A DNA stretch of 64,000 bases from Marixanthomonas sp963974425 (GCF_963974425.1 NZ_CAXBCK010000016.1:1-64000); one strand, 5' to 3'; numbered from the stretch's first letter, positions 34,638 to 44,041 are shown. Numbers and translations: made by a program. The notes: a model not told the origin generated them from the letters alone.

Positions 34638-35228
34638 ATGATCTCAGAAGATTTAGTAAAGCAAATAGCGTTCATTAAAGAAATAGATAAGATAAAATAC
34701 ATTCAAAGGCGAACTAAGTTATTTAATAGCGACAGACGTGAAAACGATGCAGAACATAGTTGGCATTTGGCGATGATGGCGATTGTGTTAAGTGAACATT
34801 CAGATGTTGAAATTGACTTATTAAAGGTTATTAAAATGGTTTTAATCCACGATATTGTTGAGATTGATGCTGGCGATACCTTTATTTACGACTCTACTAA
34901 AAATCACGAAAATACCGCAGAAGAAAAAAAATGTGCGGATCGCATTTTTGGAATGCTACCTGAAAAACAAGCGGAGGAATATCTACAAATTTGGATGGAA
35001 TTTGAAGACGGTATTTCTAATGAAGCTAAGTTTGCAAAATCAATGGATAGATTGGAACCTTTGTTGCAAAACGCTTCCAACAACGGCGGAACATGGAAAG
35101 AGTTTGGAGTGAAGTATGAGACCGTTTACGGGAAACAAAAGACAATTAAAAAAGGTTCAACAACACTATGGGGTTATGCTAAAGACCTTCTAGAAAATAG
35201 TGTTGACAAAGGAATATTAGAAAAATAG
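34638..35228 (+). CDS. HD-domain hydrolase, YfbR/HDDC2-like nucleotidase
   Basis: 196 residues. HD-superfamily metal phosphohydrolase: the first His is in RENDAEHSWHLAMMA (about 35-49), the HD pair is in MVLIHDIVEIDAGDTF, and a late aspartate is in FAKSMDRLEPL. The pattern is the same as for 5'-deoxynucleotidase YfbR and HDDC2, which dephosphorylate dNMPs in the cytosol. The exact substrate is unproven. It stands in the accessory array. HD nucleotidases occur among cassette and defence-associated cargo, but nothing here shows a defence role. Confidence 0.88.
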   Translation: MISEDLVKQIAFIKEIDKIKYIQRRTKLFNSDRRENDAEHSWHLAMMAIVLSEHSDVEIDLLKVIKMVLIHDIVEIDAGDTFIYDSTKNHENTAEEKKCADRIFGMLPEKQAEEYLQIWMEFEDGISNEAKFAKSMDRLEPLLQNASNNGGTWKEFGVKYETVYGKQKTIKKGSTTLWGYAKDLLENSVDKGILEK

Positions 35229-35234
35229 ATGCTG

Positions 35235-35285
35235 CTGTAAACATCTTGTTACATAAAAAGCACTAATTTAATTCTCTAAAAAACA
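35235..35285 (+). repeat. Truncated spacer repeat D
   Basis: GTAAACATCTTGTTACATAA followed by AAAGCACTAATTTAATTCTC aligns with the left part of spacers A and B (CTAACAACGTATCCTATGAA, AAGCACTAGTTCAGTTCTTT). The right half is missing and the VOC gene starts directly. Confidence 0.6.
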
Positions 35286-35290
35286 AGAAA

Positions 35291-35680
35291 ATGCACACCA
35301 ACTACAAACCAAAAAACTACGGTTCACTCTCCCCCTATTTAATTGTTGATAATGCTGAAAAGTTAGTAGATCAGCTAACAAAAATATTCAATGTTACACA
35401 ACTAAGAAGGTTTGACCACAACGATGGAACCATTGCACATATAGAGCTAAAACTGGACGATAGCATTATTATGATCAGCAATAGTACCGAAACGTATCCG
35501 GCACATATCACCATGTTACATATGTATGTTCCCGATGTTTTTAAAACGTTTAAATTGGCAATTAACAATGGATGTGAAATAATTGAGAAACCTGTGAACA
35601 AAGACGGCGACCCAGATACAAGAGGCTCGTTTTATGATTGTGCAGGAAATTATTGGTCTGTAAGTACACAAACTAATTGA
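35291..35680 (+). CDS. VOC (glyoxalase/PhnB-like) protein
   Basis: 129 residues. Two beta-alpha-beta-beta-beta modules: LSPYLIVDNAEKLVDQLTKIF with IAHIELKLDDSIIMISN, then ITMLHMYVPDVFKTFKLAINNG and RGSFYDCAGNYWSVSTQ. It is closest in pattern to PhnB/YdeN-type VOC proteins. VOC members bind metal and catalyse isomerisation, epimerisation or thiol transfer (for example antibiotic resistance), and the substrate cannot be told here. Single gene behind the truncated spacer D. Confidence 0.88.
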   Translation: MHTNYKPKNYGSLSPYLIVDNAEKLVDQLTKIFNVTQLRRFDHNDGTIAHIELKLDDSIIMISNSTETYPAHITMLHMYVPDVFKTFKLAINNGCEIIEKPVNKDGDPDTRGSFYDCAGNYWSVSTQTN

Positions 35681-35741
35681 ACATTTTAACGGATTGTTTA
35701 ATATAGAAATGGCTTTTAATACGTAGTAATCAAATGATTTT

Positions 35742-36275
35742 ATGATTAAAAAAATATTTATTCTAACGGTAGTATTCAGTATAATTTTGTCGTGTACTTC
35801 AGGTGATGAAAGTAACAGTGAACCAGATCAACTACAAAATGGATTCACGTTTGAAAACGATTTTCACAAAACAACATTTGCCTATTTCCGAGATGATAAC
35901 ACAGCTAATGATGACCCTCAAGAAATTGCCATAGTATTAGCAAATGTAGATATACTGAATACAAACCAAAATTCTGGTGTAAACGTTGTTAGCATAGAGG
36001 TATTTCAATCAAACTTGGAAGAAGAGATGTTATCTTCTTTAAATGAATATGAGGTCTATTTAAATGTTTCTATCAATAATCAAACGATAAATACGGACAG
36101 TGGGGAAATAATTTTAGAAGAAGACACTACTGGAATTATGGCTACTTCTATACAAGTAAATGTTATAGAATTTTCGAAATCTAGGTTACATATAGAGTTT
36201 TCTTTCACTAGAGAGGATGGGAAAGAAATTAAAGGATTGTATAATGGCCCCTATACTGATTTGAGTAATTACTAG
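35742..36275 (+). CDS. Hypothetical lipoprotein
   Basis: 177 residues. MIKKIFILTVVFSIILSC gives a lipoprotein signal with Cys 18, followed by a short Ser/Glu-rich linker. The remaining 150 residues are beta-rich and acidic (NGFTFENDFHKTTFAYFRDD, ISNNQTINTDSGEIILEED, LHIEFSFTREDGKEIKGLYNG), the last strand pattern being common in Bacteroidota lipoproteins with an immunoglobulin-like or lipocalin-like fold. I cannot name the family. It stands alone in the accessory stretch. Confidence 0.72.
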   Translation: MIKKIFILTVVFSIILSCTSGDESNSEPDQLQNGFTFENDFHKTTFAYFRDDNTANDDPQEIAIVLANVDILNTNQNSGVNVVSIEVFQSNLEEEMLSSLNEYEVYLNVSINNQTINTDSGEIILEEDTTGIMATSIQVNVIEFSKSRLHIEFSFTREDGKEIKGLYNGPYTDLSNY

Positions 36276-36377
36276 CAGGTTTTCCCAAAGCCACTTTTTA
36301 AAAAAATTCCTTATCTTAAAACCGCTCAATAAATCCTAACGTAGCGTTCTTTGGTATATATTTAAAAAAAACTACAT

Positions 36378-36770
36378 ATGAATCCAGACATTCAAGCCTA
36401 TAACGAAAAGCAAACAGCAACTGATAAAGAGGTTTGTGACCTACTGGCTTCAACTATTGAAAAAGAACTGTCTGAAGCTGAAAGCAAAATATGGCACGCT
36501 CACCCAGTTTGGTTTTTAGATAATAACCCCATTGTGGGGTATAGCAAATTAAAGGACTGTATTAGACTGATGTTTTGGAGCGGGGCAGATTTTGAAGAAG
36601 ATAAGCTTAAAACCGGAACAGGTAAATTTAAAGATGCTGCTATTCGATACACCGCAACAGACCAGCTAAACCTGACCGACGTTAAAAGATGGTTACAGAA
36701 ATCTAAAGAAATACAATGGGACTATAAAAACGTTGTAAAAAGAAAAGGCGAATTAATACGATTGAAATGA
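36378..36770 (+). CDS. DUF1801 domain protein
   Basis: 130 residues with the DUF1801 (YdhG-like) pattern: a helical first half, then SKIWHAHPVWFLDNNPIVGY, KLKDCIRLMFWSGADFEE and a C-terminal helix DVKRWLQKSKEIQWDY. A small cytosolic alpha/beta protein of unknown biochemistry, often annotated as iron-transport related without proof. It is joined to the DUF2200 gene (1-bp gap), so the two are co-transcribed. Confidence 0.88.
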   Translation: MNPDIQAYNEKQTATDKEVCDLLASTIEKELSEAESKIWHAHPVWFLDNNPIVGYSKLKDCIRLMFWSGADFEEDKLKTGTGKFKDAAIRYTATDQLNLTDVKRWLQKSKEIQWDYKNVVKRKGELIRLK

Positions 36771-36771
36771 T

Positions 36772-37137
36772 ATGAAAACAACACCCAAACATAATGAGCG
36801 AATGGCAACCATGACATTTGCATCGGTATATCCGCACTATATTACAAAAGTGAAGCGCAAAGGCAGAACCAAAGAAGAACTACATCAAGTAATAGACTGG
36901 TTAACAGGTTTTGACAAGAATGATCTGCAGAAAATGATTGATGAAAAAGCCACCTTTAAAACCTTCTTTGAAAAAGCAACCCTAAACCCGAATGCTCCCC
37001 AGATAACCGGTGTTATTTGCGGCTACAGAATAGAAGAAATTAAAAACCCGCTCACCAAACAAGTTCGGTATTTAGATAAATTGGTAGACGAATTAGCGAA
37101 AGGTAAAAAGATGGAGAAAATTTTACGTGAAGGATAA
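36772..37137 (+). CDS. DUF2200 domain protein
   Basis: 121 residues. MATMTFASVYPHYITKVKRK, GRTKEELHQVIDWLTGF, TFKTFFEKATLNPNA and ITGVICGYRIEEIKNPLT form the DUF2200 signature. Small soluble protein of unknown role, common across bacteria and often carried singly in accessory regions. Second gene of a two-gene unit with DUF1801. It is convergent with the next gene, with only 7 bp between the stops and no visible terminator. Confidence 0.92.
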   Translation: MKTTPKHNERMATMTFASVYPHYITKVKRKGRTKEELHQVIDWLTGFDKNDLQKMIDEKATFKTFFEKATLNPNAPQITGVICGYRIEEIKNPLTKQVRYLDKLVDELAKGKKMEKILREG

Positions 37138-37144
37138 GAACCCT

Positions 37145-38704
37145 CTATCTTTCGGCATATTTGGTAGCAATTGCATCCACACAATTAATCCCATCAATCG
37201 CGGCAGAGATGATACCACCAGCATAACCGGCTCCTTCCCCACAAGGATAGAGTCCATTCACCTCCACATGTTCTAAGGTCTCTGGGTTGCGCGGAATAGA
37301 AACGGGAGAAGACGTTCGGCTTTCTGGGGCATGCAACACGGCTTCATTGGTGTAATACCCTTTCATTTTTTTACCAAAAGAAACAAAGGCTTTTCGTAAT
37401 CTTTTAGAAATTAAGGGTGGTAAAACAAGATTGAGGTCTGCTCCTACAATTCCGGGTAAATAAGATGTCTTCGGAAAATCGGCAGATAATCGTCCTTCCA
37501 CAAAATCAATCATGCGTTGCGCAGGAACTTGCTGCGTTTTTCCGGCAGCTTCCCAGCAAGATTTTTCAACAGATTTTTGAAAATCCAAACAAACAAAAGG
37601 ATCATCTGGAGTATAGTTTGGGAGATCCTCGGGTGCTACGCTAACTACAATACCTGAATTAGCATACGGGTTATTGCGTTTGCTTGGGCTCCAACCGTTT
37701 GTAACCACCTCATCCTGTTGGGTAGCACAAGGAGCAATAATCCCACCCGGACACATGCAAAACGAATACACACCCAAACCATCTACTTGCTCTACCAAAG
37801 CATAGGAAGCCGGCGGTAAATAAGGGTTATCGCTATCTCCATGATATTGAATGTGATCTATTAACTCTTGCGGATGCTCCACGCGAACACCCAAAGCAAA
37901 AGGCTTGGCTTCTATTTTAATTTGCTTGTTGTGCAATAGATAAAAAATGTCCCGAGCAGAATGTCCGGTAGAAAGCACAATATCATCAAAAGAATGCCAA
38001 TTTGCTTCATTAATTTGAAGTGCGGTTATTCGGTTTTCTTTTAGTTTTAAATCGGTTAGCTTGGAGTTAAAATGGACCTCTCCTCCATATTCCAAAATAG
38101 CTTCCCGCATAGCGGTTATAATTTGAGGTAATTTATTAGTACCAATATGAGGATGCGCATCCACCAAAATATCAGGATCTGCCCCAAAATGAACAAACCA
38201 TTCCATTGCTTTTAAAACGTTGCCCTTTTTTTTAGATCGCGTATATAATTTCCCATCAGAATACGTACCTGCTCCTCCTTCGCCAAAGCAATAGTTAGAC
38301 TCCGAATTTACTGTTTGTTCCTTATTAATTTTAGCCAAATCGCGACGTCTGGAACGAACATCTTTTCCGCGTTCAAAAACAATAGGCTTTATTCCGGCTT
38401 CAATGGCCCGCAAGGCAGCGTACAAACCTGCTGGACCTGCACCAATAATAGCAATTTGTCTTTTTTCTGAAACTTCCTGAGGTTTAAAGGCAGGAATATT
38501 CTCGCGCGTATCTGAATGTTGCCATAATTCAATTTGCAGATTAAGCTTTACCACTTTGTTTCTGGCATCAATTGAACGTTTTCGTATGCGCCAATCTTTA
38601 ATTTCATTTTTCCGAAACTTTGCTTTTTCCAGCGCTAATTCTAGTATGTAAGCTTCATCTTCTTGTTGCCGCGGCAAAACTCTTATTTGTACCAATTTAC
38701 TCAT
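37145..38704 (-). CDS. FAD-dependent oxidoreductase (flavoprotein of the BFD/HI0933-like type)
   Basis: 519 residues. A small N-terminal alpha/beta domain (about 1-80) precedes the FAD-binding Rossmann motif IAIIGAGPAGLYAALRAIEAG (about 86-106). It continues with RRRDLAKINKEQTVNSESNY, CFGEGGAGTYSDGKLYTRSKK and the closing motif LYPCGEGAGYAGGIISAAIDG. It belongs to a widespread group of long FAD/NAD(P) oxidoreductases whose reaction is unknown. Length and domain order are usual for the group. Monocistronic. The 277-bp region upstream has no convincing gene. Confidence 0.9.
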   Translation of the reverse strand: MSKLVQIRVLPRQQEDEAYILELALEKAKFRKNEIKDWRIRKRSIDARNKVVKLNLQIELWQHSDTRENIPAFKPQEVSEKRQIAIIGAGPAGLYAALRAIEAGIKPIVFERGKDVRSRRRDLAKINKEQTVNSESNYCFGEGGAGTYSDGKLYTRSKKKGNVLKAMEWFVHFGADPDILVDAHPHIGTNKLPQIITAMREAILEYGGEVHFNSKLTDLKLKENRITALQINEANWHSFDDIVLSTGHSARDIFYLLHNKQIKIEAKPFALGVRVEHPQELIDHIQYHGDSDNPYLPPASYALVEQVDGLGVYSFCMCPGGIIAPCATQQDEVVTNGWSPSKRNNPYANSGIVVSVAPEDLPNYTPDDPFVCLDFQKSVEKSCWEAAGKTQQVPAQRMIDFVEGRLSADFPKTSYLPGIVGADLNLVLPPLISKRLRKAFVSFGKKMKGYYTNEAVLHAPESRTSSPVSIPRNPETLEHVEVNGLYPCGEGAGYAGGIISAAIDGINCVDAIATKYAER

Positions 38705-38981
38705 GTGGTTTCAAAGATACTTTAAAACCTGAAATTCAAGAGATTTATTTAAATAGGTACTTCAATTAAAAAAAGAGTATCTATTTACATTTTCAGCATT
38801 CATTTCTTCAAATACTTCTTTGCATAAGCTATGCCCAATAAGCTGCTCCAATAAAACCTGCTGTAGCATAATTTTTGGTTATTAGCTGTATTGATTCCTA
38901 GAAAAGGAAACATATTAAATTTAGCATGGAAATGCATTAGGGATGGATTAAGAAGAAAAGATATGAGAAATGACTTCTCTT

Positions 38982-39407
38982 CTACTCCCGCTCACATAAA
39001 ATGCCCCAGATAGTAATCGCCTGCTCATCAGTATTTACTTTTACGGTATTCTCACTAAGTACTTCCACCTCATTAGGGTTGTTGTATTGGGCGTCAAATA
39101 GAGCGGTGGCATCAAAACCATTGCTTAAAAACTGTAATGTTTTCCAATTGCCCTCCCCGGTGTAGGTTCCTTTCTCGGAACGTACTACAGGTTTGTCATC
39201 AGTTTCCGGTTGAGGGATGCTTTTAAAATTCAACTGGAAGGTATTGTTTTTAAAAAACAGCAACGAAATAGCAGCTACGCCATTGCCTAAACTTTTATAG
39301 GCAAGGGTCTGCTCGGTACCGAGGGTAACCTCAGCAATCTGTTTTTTACTGCCGCAAGCGGTAAAAAGCGATAGTACGATTATTACAAGCAAATACTTTT
39401 TAAACAT
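38982..39407 (-). CDS. Small hypothetical lipoprotein
   Basis: 141 residues. Signal peptide with lipobox FTAC (Cys 18). The mature part is a small beta-barrel-like sequence (AAISLLFFKNNTFQLNFKSI, SEKGTYTGEGNWKTLQFLS), in the manner of NlpE/META-type single-domain lipoproteins that report an energy or stress term. I do not assign it to either. It is transcribed divergently from the sortilin-like gene, with 124 bp between them. Confidence 0.75.
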   Translation of the reverse strand: MFKKYLLVIIVLSLFTACGSKKQIAEVTLGTEQTLAYKSLGNGVAAISLLFFKNNTFQLNFKSIPQPETDDKPVVRSEKGTYTGEGNWKTLQFLSNGFDATALFDAQYNNPNEVEVLSENTVKVNTDEQAITIWGILCERE

Positions 39408-39531
39408 AAGGATGGTTTGTTGATAGATACTTCATTTCACTTATTAAACTAAAAATCACGTATCAGGTTTAACACTATAATAGGCTAATTTATAGTATTT
39501 TTAAAAGAATTTAGAATTTTAACTACTACTT

Positions 39532-42075
39532 ATGAAAACTTTTTACTTCCTATTACTAGTCGCTATTAGCTCTATACTTACTTATATTTTGGTCTTTTCG
39601 GAAATAGAACCAGAAGCCCGTGTAAACGAAACGGAAGCCTATTTTGAAGAATACCCCAGCGACTGGATGTATTACCAACGCGCTTACCCCGATAATTACA
39701 TAGATGTTTCGGCTTTACAAAAAGCCAAAACACGTGTACAATCGATAGTAAATAATAGAAATCAAAACGGAAGTGATTGGACGTTGGCAGGCCCTTTAAA
39801 TACTGGCGGCAGAATAACCGATGTAGCTATTTCACCAGATAGTGACGATATACTTTATGTTGCCGCAGCCACTGGAGGGATTTTTAAAACAACCGATCAA
39901 GGTACTAATTGGTCACCTATTTTTGATGAAGTAGGCCCTATGTCTATTGGTGATCTTGCCATCGCTCCTTCTAATGCTGATATTATATATGTAGGAACCG
40001 GAGAAGCAAACGGTAGCTCCAACTCAGGTGCATTTTTTGGAGATGGTGTCTATCGCTCTAATGATGCAGGTGCTACTTGGAGTAACATTGGTCTTGGGGA
40101 AAGTCAGCATATTGGACGTATCGCTGTGGACCCTACCGATTCTGATCGTCTGTTTGTAGCTGCTACCGGAACATTATACGGCCATAATCCAGAGCGCGGG
40201 GTCTACCGTACTACCAATGGCGGAACAGATTGGGAGCAAGTATTACACGTAACGGATTCTACTGCTGCTATTGATGTAGCGATGAACCCACAAAATACCG
40301 ATATACTGTATGCCGCTATGTGGGAACGTACTCGTCAACCTTGGCAACGGGATTATGCCGGGGTTACCTCAGCTATTCACCGTTCTATGGATGGAGGTGA
40401 TACCTGGGAAGAATTAGGGACTAGCAATGGTTTACCTGCTGCTTCTACACAAACTGGGCGTATTGGTTTGGCTGTATCGGCTTCAGACCCATCAACCGTA
40501 TACGCACGTTTTACTACCGATGAAATAACCAATGAGTTTAATGGTTTGTATAAATCTACCGACAATGGAGCTACGTGGAATCTAGTTACTTTAGGTGCTT
40601 TAACAGGTATTGATTCCAGTTTTGGATGGTACTTTGGAAACGTTCGTATAGACCCTACCGATCCCGAAACGGTTTGGGTGATTGGGTTTCAGTTAGCCAG
40701 AAGTAACAACAGCGGTGATAGTTGGAGTAACATAAGTGGGATGCACGTAGATCACCACGCCTTGGAATATTCTACCAATAACAATGATTTTCTCTTAGCA
40801 GGAAACGATGGTGGAGCCTATATTTCACAGAATGGTGGAAATAATTGGACGAAATTTGAAAACCTACCCATTACACAGTTTTACAATATCGAAGTAGATA
40901 ATTTAGCACCACAAAATCTATATGGTGGTACCCAAGATAACAATACCATTAGAACCACAACTGCCAGCGCTGATGATTGGGAAGCAGTTTGGGGAGGTGA
41001 TGGTTTTCACGTAGGGATTGACCCAGTAGACAATAATTATATTTATGTAGAATCGCAATACGGAAATTTAGGGCGTTCCACTAATGGAGGCGCCACCTTT
41101 TCAGGAGCAACTACTGGTATTAGTGGCAGCGACCGAAACAATTGGAACACGCCAGTAGTAATTTCGCCTTTTAATACGGAAATGGTGTACTACGGAACCC
41201 AACGTTTATATTCATCAACCCACGCAGAATTTTGGTCACCAATAAGTCCAGACCTTACTAATGGACAGCATCCAAGCGGTTCGCTTACATACGGAACTTT
41301 GACTGCGATTGCTCCTTCATATTTAAACCTAGAAACAATTTATACAGGTAGCGATGATGGAAACGTGAACGTAACTTTTGATGGAGGTGATACTTGGGAA
41401 AATATAAGTGCTAGTCTTCCAGACCGATATGTGACTTCAGTAGCAATTTCGCCTAGTGATGATATGGTTGCGTATGTAACCTTTTCGGGCTATAATAGAT
41501 TAGACTATACTCCTCACGTATTTAAAACTGAAGACGGCGGACAAAATTGGATTGATATTTCGGGTAATTTACCTGAAATACCAGTTAATGACCTTATACT
41601 AACGGCAGATGAAAGCCTACTATTTGTGGCTACCGATGTCAATGTTTGGTATTCTGAAAACGATGGTGCTAATTGGACCGTACTCGGGAACGAATTGCCT
41701 ATGACGCTTACCCGCGACTTAAAAATGCACGAACCCACCCAAACTTTATACGCAGGAACGTATGGGCGGTCTATTCATAGTTATGATATTAGCACTATTG
41801 TATTAGGAACTGAAAATTACACTGTTACGAAAGAAGAAGTAACACTCTACCCTGTTCCTGCTACTACAGAATTAAATATACGCCATTCGTTAACCAGCGA
41901 GGGAACTATAACGGTGTATGATAACACCGGACGAAGCGTGAAAAATCTGTTTTCAGGCTCTTTAGAAGCATCAAGTCAACAATCTTTTTCAATTGCTGAT
42001 TTACCTTCAGGAATTTATTTTATACGAATTGTTTCAGAAGGAAATGCTATTTCAAAACAGTTTGTGGTGAAGTAA
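39532..42075 (+). CDS. VPS10/sortilin-type beta-propeller protein with T9SS sorting domain
   Basis: 847 residues. The N-terminal hydrophobic segment MKTFYFLLLVAISSILTYIL is a signal peptide or anchor. The body holds many BNR/Asp-box-like blades of the form (D/N)GG-x-(T/S)W, for example TDQGTNWSPIF, NDAGATWSNIG, TNGGTDWEQVL, MDGGDTWEELG, SNDGANWTVLG and EDGGQNWIDIS, giving one or two propellers as in glycosyl-hydrolase-like or sortilin proteins. The C-terminus (about 775-847, TLYPVPATTELNIRH to GIYFIRIVSEGNAISKQFVVK) is a T9SS type A sorting domain. Extracellular or cell-surface, ligand unknown. No catalytic acid pair can be asserted. Confidence 0.92.
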   Translation: MKTFYFLLLVAISSILTYILVFSEIEPEARVNETEAYFEEYPSDWMYYQRAYPDNYIDVSALQKAKTRVQSIVNNRNQNGSDWTLAGPLNTGGRITDVAISPDSDDILYVAAATGGIFKTTDQGTNWSPIFDEVGPMSIGDLAIAPSNADIIYVGTGEANGSSNSGAFFGDGVYRSNDAGATWSNIGLGESQHIGRIAVDPTDSDRLFVAATGTLYGHNPERGVYRTTNGGTDWEQVLHVTDSTAAIDVAMNPQNTDILYAAMWERTRQPWQRDYAGVTSAIHRSMDGGDTWEELGTSNGLPAASTQTGRIGLAVSASDPSTVYARFTTDEITNEFNGLYKSTDNGATWNLVTLGALTGIDSSFGWYFGNVRIDPTDPETVWVIGFQLARSNNSGDSWSNISGMHVDHHALEYSTNNNDFLLAGNDGGAYISQNGGNNWTKFENLPITQFYNIEVDNLAPQNLYGGTQDNNTIRTTTASADDWEAVWGGDGFHVGIDPVDNNYIYVESQYGNLGRSTNGGATFSGATTGISGSDRNNWNTPVVISPFNTEMVYYGTQRLYSSTHAEFWSPISPDLTNGQHPSGSLTYGTLTAIAPSYLNLETIYTGSDDGNVNVTFDGGDTWENISASLPDRYVTSVAISPSDDMVAYVTFSGYNRLDYTPHVFKTEDGGQNWIDISGNLPEIPVNDLILTADESLLFVATDVNVWYSENDGANWTVLGNELPMTLTRDLKMHEPTQTLYAGTYGRSIHSYDISTIVLGTENYTVTKEEVTLYPVPATTELNIRHSLTSEGTITVYDNTGRSVKNLFSGSLEASSQQSFSIADLPSGIYFIRIVSEGNAISKQFVVK

Positions 42076-42107
42076 AATAAGAAGAAATTTACAGTATTAT
42101 TTACTGT

Positions 42108-42177
42108 CTGTTCGAGCGCAGTCGAGAACTACTTATGTATAGCACTCAGTAGGTTTCGACTGCGCTCAACCGGACAG
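42108..42177. repeat. GC-rich inverted repeat (REP-like)
   Basis: CTGTTCGAGCGCAGTCGAGA (42108 onward) and GTAGGTTTCGACTGCGCTCA then ACCGGACAG (to 42177) pair over about 22 bp with a few bulges around a loop of about 16 bases. No T run follows, so it is not a plain terminator. A short relative of its core lies at 43985-44008. Confidence 0.75.
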
Positions 42178-42236
42178 CTTTAGTTATTAAATATGTTAAA
42201 ACTAATCTTTCGTTTACAGAAAAAATATTCAGAAGA

Positions 42237-43928
42237 TTAACGAATTAACTTCTTGTATTTGATTCGTTTTGGCATCACATCGCCACCCAAACGTTTCTTT
42301 TTGTTTTCTTCGTAGTCACTAAAGCCACCTTCAAAGAAATACACTTCACTATTTCCTTCAAACGCTAAGATATGCGTACAAATACGGTCTAAGAACCAAC
42401 GGTCGTGAGATATTACTACAGCACAACCTGCGAAGTTTTCTAACCCTTCTTCAAGTGCACGTAGCGTATTCACATCTAGATCATTAGTTGGCTCATCGAG
42501 TAACAGTACGTTGCCTTCTTCTTTTAAGGTCATTGCTAAGTGTAAGCGGTTACGCTCTCCACCAGATAATTTGGACACAGTTTTGTTTTGTTCGCTACCA
42601 CTAAAATTAAAGCGGCTTAGGTACGCACGGCTATTCACTTGCTTGCCACCCATCATCACCAATTCTTGTCCATCACTAAAGTTTTGCCAAATGCTCTTCT
42701 CAGGATCAATATTGGAATGTGACTGATCTACATAAGCGATCTTTGCCGTTTCCCCTACTTCAAAAGAACCTTTATCGGGCTCAATTTCGTCCATAATCAT
42801 TTTAAAGATGGTCGTTTTACCAGCACCATTTGGTCCGATAATCCCTACAATTCCCGCCTGTGGTAATTTGAAGTTAAGGTCATCGTATAATAATTTATCA
42901 TCAAATGCTTTTGAAACGCCTTTGGCTTCAATCACATTGGTTCCTAAACGAGGACCGTTAGGAATATAAATTTCTAGTTTATCTTCCAGTTTACTTTGAT
43001 CCTGGCTCATCAACTTATCATAGTTATTCAAACGGGCTTTTTGTTTAGACTGGCGTCCTTTCGGGGCCATCTTTACCCATTCTAACTCGCGCTCCAATGT
43101 TTTTTGACGTTTGCTGGCTTGCTTCTGTTCTTGTGCCATCCGCTTGGACTTCTGGTCTAACCAAGATGAGTAGTTTCCTTTCCATGGAATACCTTCGCCA
43201 CGGTCTAATTCTAATATCCAACCGGCTACGTTATCCAAGAAATATCTATCGTGCGTTACAGCAATTACCGTCCCTTTATATTGTGCTAAATGGTGTTCTA
43301 ACCAGTGTACACTTTCTGCATCCAAGTGGTTAGTAGGTTCATCGAGTAGTAACACGTCTGGTTGCTGTAACAATAAGCGACATAAAGCAACTCGACGGCG
43401 TTCCCCACCAGAAAGGACGCTTATCTTTTTGTCTTTCTCAGGCGTACGCAACGCATCCATCGCTATTTCTAGCTTAGTATCCAACTCCCACGCATTGGTC
43501 GCATCAATTTTATCTTGCAGCTTAGCTTGCTTGTCCATCAACTCCTGCATTTTATCAGCATCTTCATAGACTTCCGGCAAACCGAACATATCGTTAATCT
43601 TGTTGTATTCATCTAGAACATCAACCACTTCCTTTACACCTTCTTTCACTACTTCCATCACGGTTTTCTCTTCGTCCAGTTCAGGTTCTTGTTCTAGCAT
43701 CCCTACACTGTAATTAGGAGCGAAAACAACATCACCTTGATAATTCTGGTCTTTCCCAGCGATAATCTTTAATAAGGTAGATTTACCACTTCCGTTTAAT
43801 CCCAAAATACCAATCTTGGCACCGTAGAAAAAGCTTAAATAAATGTTTTTAAGCACTGGTGTTTGAGCGCTTGGAAACGTCTTGGTTACACCAGACATGG
43901 AGAAAATTACTTTTTTATCGTCAGACAT
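42237..43928 (-). CDS. ettA: Energy-dependent translational throttle protein EttA (ABC-F)
   Basis: 563-residue ABC-F ATPase that binds the ribosomal E site and holds back elongation when ATP is low. Two ATPase domains are joined by the arm: Walker A GLNGSGKST (about 43-51), signature LSGGERRRVALCRLLL, Walker B VLLLDEPTNHLD. The linker contains the EttA-type RLNNYDKLM region. The second half has GPNGAGKTT, KLSGGERNRLHLAM and VLLLDEPTNDLD. No transmembrane segments. Length matches E. coli EttA. Monocistronic. Confidence 0.97.
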   Translation of the reverse strand: MSDDKKVIFSMSGVTKTFPSAQTPVLKNIYLSFFYGAKIGILGLNGSGKSTLLKIIAGKDQNYQGDVVFAPNYSVGMLEQEPELDEEKTVMEVVKEGVKEVVDVLDEYNKINDMFGLPEVYEDADKMQELMDKQAKLQDKIDATNAWELDTKLEIAMDALRTPEKDKKISVLSGGERRRVALCRLLLQQPDVLLLDEPTNHLDAESVHWLEHHLAQYKGTVIAVTHDRYFLDNVAGWILELDRGEGIPWKGNYSSWLDQKSKRMAQEQKQASKRQKTLERELEWVKMAPKGRQSKQKARLNNYDKLMSQDQSKLEDKLEIYIPNGPRLGTNVIEAKGVSKAFDDKLLYDDLNFKLPQAGIVGIIGPNGAGKTTIFKMIMDEIEPDKGSFEVGETAKIAYVDQSHSNIDPEKSIWQNFSDGQELVMMGGKQVNSRAYLSRFNFSGSEQNKTVSKLSGGERNRLHLAMTLKEEGNVLLLDEPTNDLDVNTLRALEEGLENFAGCAVVISHDRWFLDRICTHILAFEGNSEVYFFEGGFSDYEENKKKRLGGDVMPKRIKYKKLIR

Positions 43929-43984
43929 AAAAAATTTATTTTTTATTTCCGCAAGGGCGAAAATCTTAGTTTCTATTATTATTT

Positions 43985-44008
43985 GTGGCTTCGACTACGC
44001 TCAGCCAC
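43985..44008. repeat. Short inverted repeat related to the 42.1-kb repeat
   Basis: GTGGCT-TCGACTACGCTC-AGCCAC has a 6-bp stem. The loop TTCGACTACGCTCA differs by one base from TTCGACTGCGCTCA in the 42.1-kb element. Confidence 0.55.
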
Positions 44009-44041
44009 CTTTCGTTTCTTATTCTAATTATTTTAAAGACA

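Noticed and set aside
38800..38937. A 45-codon minus-strand frame ending in LLGIAYAKKYLKK between the FAD oxidoreductase and the small lipoprotein
   Set aside because: No recognised family, no promoter or partner, and AT-rich gaps of this size often hold such frames. It could be a remnant, so it is only noted.
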